Source: Vibrio sp. HB236076
GTDB lineage: Bacteria > Pseudomonadota > Gammaproteobacteria > Enterobacterales > Vibrionaceae
DNA: 64,000 nucleotides
Reading direction: 5' to 3'
Assembly (NCBI RefSeq): GCF_040957575.1
Contig: NZ_CP162602.1
Span: 124,001 to 188,000, forward strand
The notes below the pieces were generated by a model, which was not told the DNA's origin, searched no databases, and saw only the letters and a program-made list of their open reading frames with translations. Of the stretch, positions 46,122 through 55,689 are shown in pieces. A program made the position numbers and the translations under genes. Each line of letters starts with the position of its first letter. Within the stretch, counting starts at the first letter, position 1.

Positions 46122-46598
46122 ATGTCACCATTGATTATTCAAGCCATTTTATTGGCATTAATGATTGCCCTGCTCGCGCGCCAATGGCGTAAGCGTAAAC
46201 AAGGTCAGTTGGCTCGGCAGCAAGGCCAAGAATTTTTAACGGCTAACGCAGAGAAAGAGGGCGTGATCACCTTGGATTCAGGGCTTCAATATCAGGTGCT
46301 TGCCAGCGGTGAGGGCGATAAGCACCCCGAGCCCAAAAGCAAGGTCACCGTTCACTATCACGGCACCTTTATCGATGGCACCGTATTTGACAGCTCAGTG
46401 GAGAGAAATAAGCCCATCACTTTCCCGCTTAACCGTGTGATCAAAGGATGGCAATTAGGGGTAACTCAGATGGTCGAAGGGGATAAATGGCGCCTTTACG
46501 TACCGAGTGAGCTTGCCTATGGACGCTTTGGCGGCGGTAAAATCCCACCGCATTGCGTGCTTATTTTTGATGTGGAATTAATTAAGATTGTTTCATAA
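46122..46598 (+). CDS. FKBP-type peptidyl-prolyl isomerase, membrane-anchored
   Basis: 158 residues. An N-terminal membrane helix (IIQAILLALMIALLA, residues 4-20) with a basic stop region is followed by a short helix and an FKBP domain (about 50-158). The conserved VHYHGTFIDGTVFDSS, FPLNRVIKGWQ and PSELAYG motifs are intact. It probably acts on proline bonds in envelope proteins, facing the cytoplasm or periplasm depending on anchor orientation. The ATG follows GAGGAG. Confidence 0.9.
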   Translation: MSPLIIQAILLALMIALLARQWRKRKQGQLARQQGQEFLTANAEKEGVITLDSGLQYQVLASGEGDKHPEPKSKVTVHYHGTFIDGTVFDSSVERNKPITFPLNRVIKGWQLGVTQMVEGDKWRLYVPSELAYGRFGGGKIPPHCVLIFDVELIKIVS

Positions 46599-46650
46599 TC
46601 GACACGTAAACTTCCCCCACGAGCGACGATGCTCGCGGGGTTTATCAAGA

Positions 46651-47421
46651 CTATACGTGTAGCCAGTAGAGCAAAACCCCACCAAAGAGAATGCGGTATA
46701 TCCCAAAACCATTCAGTGTAAAACGATTTAAAAACGCCAGAAAGAGTTTCATCACTACCCAAGCGGACAGGTATGCAGTAATAAAGCCCACAATCAGGGG
46801 CATCATACGCACCCCTAAAAAATCATTGTAATGAGAGACAAATTCCAGTCCCGCCGCCGCCACCATCACAGGTAGTGCCAACAGAAAAGAAAATTCGGCA
46901 CTCACTGTTCGGTTCATGCCAGCCAATAACGCCCCCACCATGGTTGCCCCTGCTCGGCTCGTGCCCGGGATCAAAGCAAAAATTTGCGCAAAACCGACTG
47001 CTACCGCCTGTCGATAAGAGATGTCGTCGAGTGAGTGTACCCTTGGTGGCGAGCGCTTTAGGTACTTCTCTAACAGCAGAAATACCACACCGCCAATGAT
47101 AAACATCCAGGGTACGACCTCGATACTAAACAAGGTTTTAATTTGATGACGAAACAGAAAACCCACCGTCGCGATGGGAAGAAATGCCAAGGCCACTTTC
47201 AACCACAGTGAGAGGTGTTTTGGATGAAAACGCTGCTTATATTGCGTTACCACCGCCAAAATCGAAGCCAGTTGAATGATCACTTCAAAGGCCTTGTTGG
47301 TCTCTGTTTGAGCAACCCCTAACCATTCACTGGCGACAATTAAATGCCCTGTGGACGAGATAGGTAGAAACTCTGTGATACCTTCGATTAACCCTAAAAA
47401 AATGCTTTGAACTATATCCAT
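46651..47421 (-). CDS. uppP: Undecaprenyl-diphosphatase
   Basis: 256 residues from the ATG at 47421; the longer frame has no support. The two BacA/UppP signatures are present: EGITEFLPISSTGHL (residues 13-27, catalytic Glu) and the second motif LIPGTSRAGATM near 160. About eight membrane helices. It dephosphorylates undecaprenyl diphosphate to recycle the lipid carrier for cell-wall synthesis and gives bacitracin resistance. Length is slightly shorter than the E. coli protein. Confidence 0.95.
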   Translation of the reverse strand: MDIVQSIFLGLIEGITEFLPISSTGHLIVASEWLGVAQTETNKAFEVIIQLASILAVVTQYKQRFHPKHLSLWLKVALAFLPIATVGFLFRHQIKTLFSIEVVPWMFIIGGVVFLLLEKYLKRSPPRVHSLDDISYRQAVAVGFAQIFALIPGTSRAGATMVGALLAGMNRTVSAEFSFLLALPVMVAAAGLEFVSHYNDFLGVRMMPLIVGFITAYLSAWVVMKLFLAFLNRFTLNGFGIYRILFGGVLLYWLHV

Positions 47422-47699
47422 GTAATACTCTAAAAATGTGAAAAATTGCGTGGATAACGCAGCGCTTGTCGGACAGGGACAAAAAAACGCACTGGCTGCC
47501 CTGATAAAATACCAAAACAAACAAGATTGTTTTTTGGCCAATTCAACCTTGGTTTTGTATTCATCACTGCCTACGTAACAATGACGTGATGTGTTGGTAA
47601 CAGCGGTTAGAGACAAATAAGCACCAAGAGTTCCCTCTGGTGCCTTCTGTGCGCGGTCTTGCCAGCTATTCTAATCTAAATAACTGGTTTTTAGTAGTT

Positions 47700-48317
47700 T
47701 TAAGCCGTTTGGGTAACAGGGTGGAAGGAGAGTTGATTGTCTTTGACTAATACGCAATCCATACCAGCAGCATGCGCCGCTTGAAGGCCGAGTTCGGTAT
47801 CTTCAAAAACCACACATTGGCTTGGCTCTACATTAATACGCTTTGCGGCTAATAAAAAGGTATCTGGGTTCGGTTTGTGATTCACCACATCATTGGCGGT
47901 CACCACGGTCTCGAATCGATCAATAATCCCCAATTGTGTCAGCAGACGCGTCGCGGTTGACGTTGAACTCCCAGTGCCCACGGCCATCGGTTTTTGGCCA
48001 GAAAAAAACTCAACCAGTTCATAGGTGCAAGGGATTAACGTGACAATTTCTTCTAGATCCATATTCAAAAATTCACGTGTTTTAAAGGTTTGGACTTGCG
48101 CCGGATCCAAATTGAGTTGGTAGCGCTGATTGATCTCATGAGTGATTTTGTGGCTAGGCATCCCCCCCATGCTATGTAGCCACTCTTTGTCATAAGGAAA
48201 GTCAAAATGCCCTGACGTGAGTCGCCACGTTTGCAAGTGGGCTGGCATAGAATCGATCAATGTGCCATCCATATCAAAAATTAACCCTTGGTATTGCTCA
48301 AAATCTGTTGTCTTCAT
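47700..48317 (-). CDS. yqaB: HAD phosphatase, YqaB-like
   Basis: 205 residues. HAD motif I is FDMDGTLIDS (about 13-22), motif II GTGSST near 115, motif III KPNPD and motif IV VFEDTELGLQAAHAAGMD. It belongs to the beta-phosphoglucomutase-like subgroup; E. coli YqaB (fructose-1-phosphate phosphatase) is the closest type. It is divergent from arfB, 58 bases apart. Confidence 0.87.
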   Translation of the reverse strand: MKTTDFEQYQGLIFDMDGTLIDSMPAHLQTWRLTSGHFDFPYDKEWLHSMGGMPSHKITHEINQRYQLNLDPAQVQTFKTREFLNMDLEEIVTLIPCTYELVEFFSGQKPMAVGTGSSTSTATRLLTQLGIIDRFETVVTANDVVNHKPNPDTFLLAAKRINVEPSQCVVFEDTELGLQAAHAAGMDCVLVKDNQLSFHPVTQTA

Positions 48318-48375
48318 TCTTTACTCAACTTGTCGTACAATCGTTTTTTTTTCAATATTAAGGGCCGCTACTGAC

Positions 48376-48789
48376 ATGATTGCCATTTCTTCTTCACTCC
48401 AACTCAAAGACAGCGATGTTGAATTTCACGCTGTGCGTTCACAGGGTAACGGAGGGCAAAATGTCAATAAGGTCAATTCCGCGGTCCATCTTAGGTTTGA
48501 TATTAAACGATCTTCATTACCTGATCACTACAAGTCAATACTACAGAGTTTAAATGATCATCGTGTGACTCAAGATGGCGTGATTGTCATTAAAGCGCAA
48601 AATTCTCGCTCTCAGCAGTTTAACAAAGAGCAAGCCATCGCTCGTTTGGTCGAAATGATTCAAGAAGCCATTCGCCCTGTAAAGGCACGACGCGCCACGA
48701 AACCAACACGCTCATCACAGCGAAAACGACTCGATAAAAAGACGCAACAAGGCGATAAAAAACGCCAGCGACAAAAAGTCAATATTTAG
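48376..48789 (+). CDS. arfB: Peptidyl-tRNA hydrolase ArfB (YaeJ)
   Basis: 137 residues from the ATG at 48376; the longer frame overlaps the divergent gene. The release-factor GGQ motif is in RSQGNGGQNVNKVNSA (residues 20-35), and the basic C-terminal tail (RKRLDKKTQQGDKKRQRQK) that enters the empty mRNA channel is present. It rescues ribosomes stalled on non-stop mRNA. Confidence 0.93.
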   Translation: MIAISSSLQLKDSDVEFHAVRSQGNGGQNVNKVNSAVHLRFDIKRSSLPDHYKSILQSLNDHRVTQDGVIVIKAQNSRSQQFNKEQAIARLVEMIQEAIRPVKARRATKPTRSSQRKRLDKKTQQGDKKRQRQKVNI

Positions 48790-48957
48790 TATTGCTGTCG
48801 TCCCCCGGCTGAAACCGATTCTCCCCAATACTGGGTGGTTTCCATATTGGGTTTTATCCTTGTTGGTTAACGAAATTAATCGGCTGAGAGTTGGATTTTT
48901 AGTCACTGGCGATTACACTAAGCCAGTCAACCTTTTAAACGGATTTTGGAATAAACT

Positions 48958-49407
48958 ATGATCTCAAAATGGTCAAAGCGCTTTTATCAAATGGCCAAAC
49001 TCGTTGCCTCGTGGAGTAAAGATCCGTCCACTCAAGTCGGTGCGGTGATCACGAAACAAAATCGCATTGTCTCTGTTGGCTTTAATGGCTACCCACATGG
49101 CGTCTCTGACAGTGTTGAAACCGATGAGCGCGAACTGAAGTATTTAAAAACCGTCCACGCGGAAGAAAACGCGATTTTATTTTCCAAACGCGACCTCGAC
49201 AGTTGCGAGATGTGGGTGACTCATTTCCCCTGCCCGAACTGTGCGGCTAAAATCATTCAAACGGGTATTTCTGCTGTGCATTGCCCCGAGCAATCGGAAG
49301 ACTTTTTGTCTCGTTGGGGTGAAAAAATCAAAGTCAGCGAAGATATGTTCATTCAAGCCGGCGTCGCCATACACTGGTTGCCCATCGATGAATTGGACGA
49401 TCTATAA
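48958..49407 (+). CDS. Deoxycytidylate (dCMP) deaminase-like protein
   Basis: 149 residues, cytidine/deoxycytidylate deaminase fold. Zinc ligands and the catalytic Glu are in HAEENAIL (about 62-69) and CPNCAAKIIQTG (about 87-98). An N-terminal DPSTQVGAVI strand matches ComEB/dCMP deaminases. It probably supplies dUMP for thymidylate synthesis. The gene stands alone. Confidence 0.88.
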   Translation: MISKWSKRFYQMAKLVASWSKDPSTQVGAVITKQNRIVSVGFNGYPHGVSDSVETDERELKYLKTVHAEENAILFSKRDLDSCEMWVTHFPCPNCAAKIIQTGISAVHCPEQSEDFLSRWGEKIKVSEDMFIQAGVAIHWLPIDELDDL

Positions 49408-49608
49408 CATCGTTTTTTCCTGTCAGCGCCCATACCGAAAAATAGGTCAAATCGACCCGTCGCGGCAAATAAATCTTGTGATTATTGATAATATTTGCTT
49501 TTTACCAACATTTCGCTCTTGATGGTGTGTTACAAGATAGCAATAATATGTCACCTTGCCATATTCAATGATAAACGTTTGAGTAATCTCGGTTTAGGAG
49601 GAAAAATC

Positions 49609-49782
49609 ATGGCCGCAGCTGAGTACGTACAAGCCCGAAGTGAATACGTCATTCGCTACTTTGAACACGGCGAGATGCAGTGGATGACCATAGTCGCAGA
49701 CAGCAAAAAACAGGCTTACCAGCAGTATTTGGAGCTGGGTAAAAAGTCTTGCGATCTTTTTATGATTTGGCCTGACCAATAG
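49609..49782 (+). CDS. Small conserved protein, 57 residues
   Basis: 57 residues from the ATG at 49609, which follows a full AGGAGG site by eight bases; upstream in-frame starts are rejected. The sequence MAAAEYVQARSEYVIRYFEHG, then WMTIVADSKKQAYQQYLELG, ends CDLFMIWPDQ. Soluble, alpha/beta, no signal. The excellent ribosome site argues for a highly translated small protein. I do not recognise a named family. Confidence 0.8.
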   Translation: MAAAEYVQARSEYVIRYFEHGEMQWMTIVADSKKQAYQQYLELGKKSCDLFMIWPDQ

Positions 49783-50088
49783 GCCAAATCCCGCTGCTTG
49801 CCACTTTATTGCTTTGACAATCTCCATTTTCCCTCGTACTTCTTCCCTCTTTATTACTGATTTTTTGCCTATTTTGCGCGACATCAACATTTGAAATACC
49901 CAGGGCTGACTATTTTCTCCACACTGGGTGAATTGTGTTTATTAAACTGATTGCTTTTGGTAACATTTTGTCGCATTAGTGAGGACAATTTAACCAAAAA
50001 TGAAAAATATCCCCTATTTTTCACCGCGAATTCGCCCCCATTTCTGTCGTACAACCGCGCTTTATCATCAGTAAAAAGGAGTTATTGA
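49783..50088. other. Intergenic region before clcA
   Basis: AT-rich gap of 306 bases with no gene and no clear terminator. AAAAGGAG lies just before the clcA ATG. Nothing else is supported. Confidence 0.5.
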
Positions 50089-51525
50089 ATGTCTAAGAGT
50101 GAAAGAAGTATCCACTCTGCCTTGTTTAAATCGCCCAAAGATACGCTTAATCAATTTATTTCCCGCAGGCCACCCTCTGTGTCCACTTTACTACTTTCCG
50201 TTTTGGTTGGCTGCGGTGCCGGTATTGTCGGTACATTGTTTGAAAAAGCCGTACACCTTGTCTCGAGTACTCGTACAGAATGGCTAAAAGCCGAAATTAC
50301 CGCTTTCTTACCGCTGTGGGCTGTTGCCATCTTGATCAGTGCCAGTTTGGCTTTTGTCGGCTATTACCTAGTCCACCGTTTTTGTCCTGAGGCGGGGGGG
50401 TCTGGCATCCCAGAAATTGAAGGGGCAATGGATAATATTCGCCCTTTGCGTTGGTGGCGAGTCTTGCCTGTCAAATTTATCGGCGGTATGGGCGCGCTCG
50501 GTTCTGGTATGGTACTTGGCCGTGAGGGCCCCACGGTACAAATGGGCGGTGCGGTTGGCCGTATGATCAGCGATGTGTTTCGCGTTAAACAAGATGACTC
50601 AAGACACACCTTACTCGCCGCGGGGGCTGCCGGTGGGTTGGCCGCTGCCTTTAATGCACCGCTTGCAGGGATTTTATTTGTCATCGAGGAGATGCGTCCT
50701 CAGTTTCGCTACTCGCTGATCTCGATTAAAGCGGTGATCATGTCCTCAATTTTAGCCACTTTAGTGTTTCGCTTGTTTAACGGTCAGCAAGCGGTGATCA
50801 CTATGCCGCAATACCAAGCGCCAGAGTTGTCGACTCTTTGGTTATTTTTAGTACTCGGTGCTCTGTTTGGATTTTTTGGCGTAATATTTAACCGCTGTAT
50901 TACCTTTTCCCAAGATAGCCTAGTTAAACTTCACAAAAACAATCGTCGTCGCTACCTAACATTGGGTACAACTCTTGGTGGCGTGTTTGGTTTATTGCTT
51001 ATTTATTTGCCTGAATTGACTGGCGGCGGTATTGAACTCATTCCTGCCGTGACCAATGGCGACTATTCAATTGCCTTGCTGATCTTGATTTTTTTTGGCC
51101 GAATGTTAACCACATTGGTGTGTTTTGGCTCCGGCGCGCCTGGCGGCGTTTTTGCCCCTATGCTCGCCTTAGGGACCTTGTTTGGTTATGCCTTTGGCGC
51201 TGTGGCTCAATCGCTGTGGCCGAGCTTGCCAATTGAACCCGGTATGTTTGCCATTGCAGGCATGGGCGCTTTATTTGCCGCCACCGTACGAGCGCCGATC
51301 ACTGGCATTGTGTTAGTGATAGAGATGACCAACAACTACTACTTGATTTTGCCGCTCATCATTACAGCGTTAGGGGCGACCTTATTGGCCCAGGCATTAG
51401 GTGGTCAGCCGATTTATAGCCAATTATTAAACCGTACATTGCGCAATGAGAAACTGCAAAAACAAGAATTACCTTTTGAACAAAACGAGGTGAAATCCGC
51501 AGAGCCAAGCGCAAAAGCACCTTAA
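50089..51525 (+). CDS. clcA: H+/Cl- exchange transporter ClcA
   Basis: 478 residues with the CLC selectivity motifs GSGIPEI (about 104-110), GREGPTV (about 144-150, gating Glu at 146) and the third GAPGGVFAP. The proton glutamate is in VIEEMRP near residue 202, so it should be a 2:1 exchanger rather than a channel. About 18 membrane helices. ClcA supports extreme acid resistance in enterics. Single gene with a perfect terminator. Confidence 0.95.
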   Translation: MSKSERSIHSALFKSPKDTLNQFISRRPPSVSTLLLSVLVGCGAGIVGTLFEKAVHLVSSTRTEWLKAEITAFLPLWAVAILISASLAFVGYYLVHRFCPEAGGSGIPEIEGAMDNIRPLRWWRVLPVKFIGGMGALGSGMVLGREGPTVQMGGAVGRMISDVFRVKQDDSRHTLLAAGAAGGLAAAFNAPLAGILFVIEEMRPQFRYSLISIKAVIMSSILATLVFRLFNGQQAVITMPQYQAPELSTLWLFLVLGALFGFFGVIFNRCITFSQDSLVKLHKNNRRRYLTLGTTLGGVFGLLLIYLPELTGGGIELIPAVTNGDYSIALLILIFFGRMLTTLVCFGSGAPGGVFAPMLALGTLFGYAFGAVAQSLWPSLPIEPGMFAIAGMGALFAATVRAPITGIVLVIEMTNNYYLILPLIITALGATLLAQALGGQPIYSQLLNRTLRNEKLQKQELPFEQNEVKSAEPSAKAP

Positions 51526-51547
51526 TTCAGTGCTATTTCACCCAAAC

Positions 51548-51573
51548 AAAAAAGCGCCGGCCGGCGCTTTTTT
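51548..51573. terminator. Perfect-palindrome terminator of clcA/folE
   Basis: A 26-base perfect palindrome, AAAAAAGCGCCGG joined to its inverted copy, ends in T6 on each strand. It serves the convergent clcA and folE genes. Confidence 0.9.
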
Positions 51574-51638
51574 ACTATTCACTTTATGCCATCCTGTCAC
51601 CGAAGTGAGCTCAATAAGACAAGGTTAACAAACCGAGA

Positions 51639-52292
51639 TTAACGCAAGCCGTGCAGGAACTCATGTCGAGTGGCTGGATTTGATTTAAAGATACCACCTA
51701 ATGCCGTGGTCGTAGTTTCACTCGTCGCATCCATCACGCCACGTGATTTCACGCAAAAGTGAGTCGCATCAATCGTGACCGCCACATCTTCTGACTCGAG
51801 TAAGGTTTGTAAGGCGACGAGAATTTGCTGCGTTAAACGCTCTTGTACTTGAGGGCGCTGCGAGAAAAAACGCACAATGCGGTTAATTTTCGATAAACCG
51901 ATAATTTTGCCGCGCGGAATGTAAGCGACCGCGGCTTTGCCATCGATGGTCACCAAGTGGTGCTCACAGGTGCTGGTCAAAGTGATGTCTTTCACACGCA
52001 CCATTTCACTGACATTCATTTTGTTTTCAATTACAGTGATTTTGGGGAAGTTCGCGTAATCCAAACCCGAGAACACTTCATTCACGTACATCTTGGCGAC
52101 GCGTTTTGGCGTTTCGACTAGGCTATCGTCAGTTAAATCGAGTTGCAATAAGCCTAAAATCTCACGCATGTGATGTTCTATTTTCTCTCTTTTTACTTCT
52201 TGGCTTAGTCCGTTGCTTTCCATTGGAGTCTCTAAACCATTTTCTTCTAGTGCAGCTTTTACTTGTAATGCTGATGCACTCAGATCTGACAT
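51639..52292 (-). CDS. folE: GTP cyclohydrolase I
   Basis: 217 residues from the ATG at 52292, preceded by GAGGAAGAAAA; a longer frame reaches 52349 but the homologous start is here. Zinc ligands C109 and H112 in TSTCEHHLV and a later Cys in HFCVKSRG match the E. coli enzyme. It makes dihydroneopterin triphosphate, first step of folate synthesis. It is divergent from moeA, an arrangement common in vibrios. Confidence 0.96.
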   Translation of the reverse strand: MSDLSASALQVKAALEENGLETPMESNGLSQEVKREKIEHHMREILGLLQLDLTDDSLVETPKRVAKMYVNEVFSGLDYANFPKITVIENKMNVSEMVRVKDITLTSTCEHHLVTIDGKAAVAYIPRGKIIGLSKINRIVRFFSQRPQVQERLTQQILVALQTLLESEDVAVTIDATHFCVKSRGVMDATSETTTTALGGIFKSNPATRHEFLHGLR

Positions 52293-52441
52293 TTTTCTTC
52301 CTCTAACTGACTTTTTTGCAGATTTTGCAAGCATACTCGCATTAGCCAATAATTACATCCCTATTTTCTGTCTGGGAATCATCTATTGTTGCCGGCGAGT
52401 GTGATAATCTTATGCCTCAAAGCCTCATGATAGGAGTGAAT

Positions 52442-53674
52442 ATGAGTTGCTGTGATAGCCCAGGGCTACTCGCTATAGAGCGCGCTGTCCAAGCCATGTG
52501 TGAACGCGCCACACCCGTCTCTGAAATAGAAACCTTACCCCTTGGAGAAGCGCTGGGGCGCGTCTTAGCCGAAGCGATCGCGTCACCCATGGATGTGCCT
52601 CCCTTTACCAATTCTGCGATGGACGGTTATGCTTGCCGTTTTGCCGATCTCACCTCCCCTGCCCTCACGGTGATCGGCACCGCATTGGCAGGGCAACCTT
52701 TTACTCAAGAATGCACCCCAGGCAGTGCGGTGAGAATCATGACCGGCGCGCCCTTACCCAAAGGGGCCGATGTGGTGGTTATGCAAGAAAATGTCACCGT
52801 GACTCAACAAGGGATCATCATCAATTCATTGCCAAGGTCTGTAGGGGCAAACATTCGCCCGGTTGGCGATGACATCACGCAAGGGGCACTGGTGTTACCA
52901 GCAGGCCATCGCCTGACGCCTCGTGATGTCCCTATGTTGGCATCACTGGGTATTGCCGAGGTTAAAGTACGCCGTAAACCCAAGGTTGCCATTCTCTCTA
53001 CCGGAGACGAGCTCAAGCCCTTGGGTAGCCCCCTTGAGCACGGCGAAATATACGACAGCAATCGCTACACGATGATCGCCTTACTCAACAATTTTGGCTG
53101 TGATGTTTTGGATATGGGCATTGTGGCCGATGAGTTAGACACACTCAAAGAAGCCTTCACCTATGCCGATAACAACGCAGATTTAGTCATTTCCTCTGGT
53201 GGGGTCAGTGTTGGCGAAGCCGATTACACTAAAACCGTCTTAGAAGAGCTTGGTAAGGTCGAATTTTGGAAAATAGCCATCAAACCTGGTAAGCCTTTTG
53301 CCTTTGGGCAACTCAACCATGCCCTCTTTTGTGGCTTGCCGGGCAATCCGGTTTCGGCCTTTGTCACTTTGTATGTTTTGGTACAACCACTTTTGGCTAA
53401 CCTGTCTGGGCATAGCCAATGGCAGCCGCCACTTTCGATGCCGGCCACCTTGTTAAGCCCACTTAAAAAAGCCCCCGGGCGTTGTGATTATCAACGCGGT
53501 TACGCCCGACTCGAACAGGGAAAATGGGTAGTAGAAACAACCGGTAATCAGAGCTCTGGCGCTTTTCGCTCGATGAGCTTGGCCAATTGCTTTATTGTCC
53601 TCGAGCGCGAACGCGGCCATGTCGCGGCGGGAGAAAGTGTCAATATCGAATGGTTTTCACCCCAGCTTTACTAG
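52442..53674 (+). CDS. moeA: Molybdopterin molybdenumtransferase MoeA
   Basis: 410 residues from the ATG at 52442, five bases after AGGAG. Domain motifs: NSAMDGYACR (about 57-66), IMTGAPLPKGAD, the MPT-binding ISSGGVSVGEADYTK (about 240-255), and GLPGNPVSAFVT. It inserts molybdate into molybdopterin. It is followed by moeB nine bases later, so they form an operon. Confidence 0.95.
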   Translation: MSCCDSPGLLAIERAVQAMCERATPVSEIETLPLGEALGRVLAEAIASPMDVPPFTNSAMDGYACRFADLTSPALTVIGTALAGQPFTQECTPGSAVRIMTGAPLPKGADVVVMQENVTVTQQGIIINSLPRSVGANIRPVGDDITQGALVLPAGHRLTPRDVPMLASLGIAEVKVRRKPKVAILSTGDELKPLGSPLEHGEIYDSNRYTMIALLNNFGCDVLDMGIVADELDTLKEAFTYADNNADLVISSGGVSVGEADYTKTVLEELGKVEFWKIAIKPGKPFAFGQLNHALFCGLPGNPVSAFVTLYVLVQPLLANLSGHSQWQPPLSMPATLLSPLKKAPGRCDYQRGYARLEQGKWVVETTGNQSSGAFRSMSLANCFIVLERERGHVAAGESVNIEWFSPQLY

Positions 53675-53683
53675 CGAGCAAGT

Positions 53684-54466
53684 ATGGACTCAACATTATC
53701 AAAACAAGAAGAGTTACGCTATTTTCGCCAAATCAGCCTGGCAGGCTTTGACTTTGACAAACAAGAGCAACTCAAAAAAAGCCGAGTGTTGATCATCGGC
53801 CTTGGCGGTTTAGGGTGTGCGGCCAGTCAGTACCTTGCCAGCAGTGGTGTCGGTCACTTAACGTTATGCGATGATGATCGCGTTGACGAGTCGAATTTAC
53901 ATCGCCAAGTTCTGCACCACGATGCCGATGTGGGCCAACCTAAAACCCACTCAGCAAAAGCCAAACTCGAAAAAATTAACCCATACCTTGCAATTGAAAC
54001 GTTGGATACGCGCCTTGAGGATGAGGCATTAATTGAGCAAATCAAGCAACACGATGTGATCGTCGATGCCAGTGATAACCTAACAACGCGCAATCAATTA
54101 AACCGCTGTTGTCATCAACTCAGTACGCCACTGATTTCCGGCGCCGCGATCCGCATGGAGGGCCAAGTCAGTGTCTTCGAGTATCGCGACGCTCTGCAAC
54201 CTTGCTATCAGTGCTTTAGTCAGTGGTTTTCACAAAGCCAGCTCAGCTGTGTAGAAACCGGCGTTATGCCTGCCGTCGTCGGTATCGTCGGAGCCATGCA
54301 AGCGTTAGAAGCCATTAAAGTGCTCTGTCAGTATGGCCAACCTTTATGTGGCAAATTGCTGCTTTTCGATGCCATGACGATGCAATGGCAAACACTGGCT
54401 CTGCCTAAATCACCAAACTGCCCCGTATGCGCGGCAGTCGAACCTTTACCAATGGATGGCCTATGA
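53684..54466 (+). CDS. moeB: Molybdopterin-synthase adenylyltransferase MoeB
   Basis: 260 residues. The nucleotide site GLGGLGC lies at 39-45, followed by DDDRVDESNLHRQVLH. Zinc-binding Cys pairs are visible as CYQC (about 174-177) and CPVC near the C-terminus. It adenylates the C-terminus of MoaD in molybdopterin synthesis. The stop overlaps the next ATG (ATGA), so the sulfurtransferase is translationally coupled. Confidence 0.95.
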   Translation: MDSTLSKQEELRYFRQISLAGFDFDKQEQLKKSRVLIIGLGGLGCAASQYLASSGVGHLTLCDDDRVDESNLHRQVLHHDADVGQPKTHSAKAKLEKINPYLAIETLDTRLEDEALIEQIKQHDVIVDASDNLTTRNQLNRCCHQLSTPLISGAAIRMEGQVSVFEYRDALQPCYQCFSQWFSQSQLSCVETGVMPAVVGIVGAMQALEAIKVLCQYGQPLCGKLLLFDAMTMQWQTLALPKSPNCPVCAAVEPLPMDGL

Positions 54467-55305
54467 AAAACCTCATTGAAGCAACCGAGCTCAACCAGAT
54501 GATGCAAGAGGGCGAGCTACACATTCTCGACGCCAGTATCGCTTTTCAAATCCCTGGCGAAGGAGAAAAGATCGTCGGACAGGTGATCCCTGGTGCCCTT
54601 CGTTTTGACTACGATGGTGACTTTGCCGATCCCAACAGCGGGCTACCTCATACGATGCCAAGCAGCGAGCGGTTTAATCACAGCGCGCAACACCTTGGTT
54701 TAATGAACGAGTGGCCCATTGTGGTCTATGACAACAGTGGCACCCTAGCCTCCCCAAGAGCTTGGTGGATGTTAAAGGCCATGGGACACAAGAATGTTAA
54801 GGTATTAAACGGCGGTTTACCTGCGTGGATTGACGCGGGATTTGACACTGACAGTGACTATCGCCAAACCACACAACCGGGCAATTTTAATGGTCAAAAA
54901 CACGGTCAAGCCTTTGTCGACTCAACCGCAGTCCTCGAGGCTAGTCAAACCCAGAGCCATGCGATTATCGACGCGCGCTCGTTGGCCCGTTTCCACGGCA
55001 CAGCACCAGAGCCGCGAGCAGGCATGCGCAGTGGTCACATTCCCAATGCTCAGTGTTTGCCCTTTAGCCAGCTCATTGAAAATGGAAAGTTCAAACCCGT
55101 CGCGCAATTGCAACATGCCTTTGACACACTGACACTAGATCGCAATAAAGGACTGATCTTTTCATGCGGCTCAGGGGTGACGGCATGTATCTTATTATTA
55201 GCAGCGGATGAGTTGGGTTACTCCTCCCTTTCGGTCTATGATGGCTCTTGGGCGGAATGGGGCTCGACACTTCGCCTACCGATAGAAAAAATTGAACATA
55301 TGTAA
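54463..55305 (+). CDS. Thiosulfate/3-mercaptopyruvate sulfurtransferase (SseA-like)
   Basis: 280 residues from the ATG at 54463, overlapping the moeB stop; longer starts are inside moeB. Two rhodanese domains: an inactive first (about 5-125, SPRAWWMLKAMGHKNV) and an active second with Cys235 in FSCGSGVTA, the CGSGVTA loop typical of mercaptopyruvate sulfurtransferases. It may supply sulfur for cofactor synthesis; coupling to moeB supports a role near molybdopterin, though MoaD sulfuration in E. coli uses IscS. Confidence 0.9.
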   Translation: MKNLIEATELNQMMQEGELHILDASIAFQIPGEGEKIVGQVIPGALRFDYDGDFADPNSGLPHTMPSSERFNHSAQHLGLMNEWPIVVYDNSGTLASPRAWWMLKAMGHKNVKVLNGGLPAWIDAGFDTDSDYRQTTQPGNFNGQKHGQAFVDSTAVLEASQTQSHAIIDARSLARFHGTAPEPRAGMRSGHIPNAQCLPFSQLIENGKFKPVAQLQHAFDTLTLDRNKGLIFSCGSGVTACILLLAADELGYSSLSVYDGSWAEWGSTLRLPIEKIEHM

Positions 55306-55451
55306 CAGATGAAAACAAATGTTCACTCTTGTGACATCGTGTGAAACTCTCACTTTTCACTTTCGATCGCAGTCTTTATCGACAAGGAAGCAAGCACTGC
55401 GATCAATACACAATTTTTCATACTCTTTTGGCCACAATATTGTCTGTACGA

Positions 55452-55479
55452 TTGACATTTATTGCGGATAAGATAAATA
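55452..55479 (+). promoter_or_regulatory. Candidate promoter of talB
   Basis: TTGACA and TAAATA are 16 bases apart, about 210 bases before the talB start. The -35 is a perfect consensus. The remainder of the 384-base gap (55306-55689) holds no gene. Confidence 0.45.
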
Positions 55480-55640
55480 TGGGAGCATCATTTACTCAGT
55501 GATGGGGCATATGTTCATTGCCAAACATCGCCGCCATGAACATGAGTGTGAATAATGTATAGAGCTAACAATCTGCGATGTTAATCGAGTGAGAAAATCG
55601 CGATTAGCCGGGCTAAAATTATTCATTCGCTTTACATTTT

Positions 55641-55665
55641 GTATCGCTCTACTTTTAAGCGATAC
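55641..55665 (+). promoter_or_regulatory. Leader hairpin before talB
   Basis: GTATCGCT (55641-55648) pairs perfectly with AGCGATAC (55658-55665) around a 9-base loop, 25 bases before the talB ATG. The AGGA ribosome site lies just outside. It could affect mRNA stability or translation; no terminator run follows. Confidence 0.5.
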
Positions 55666-55689
55666 GGCACAAAAATAGGACGAAAACAC

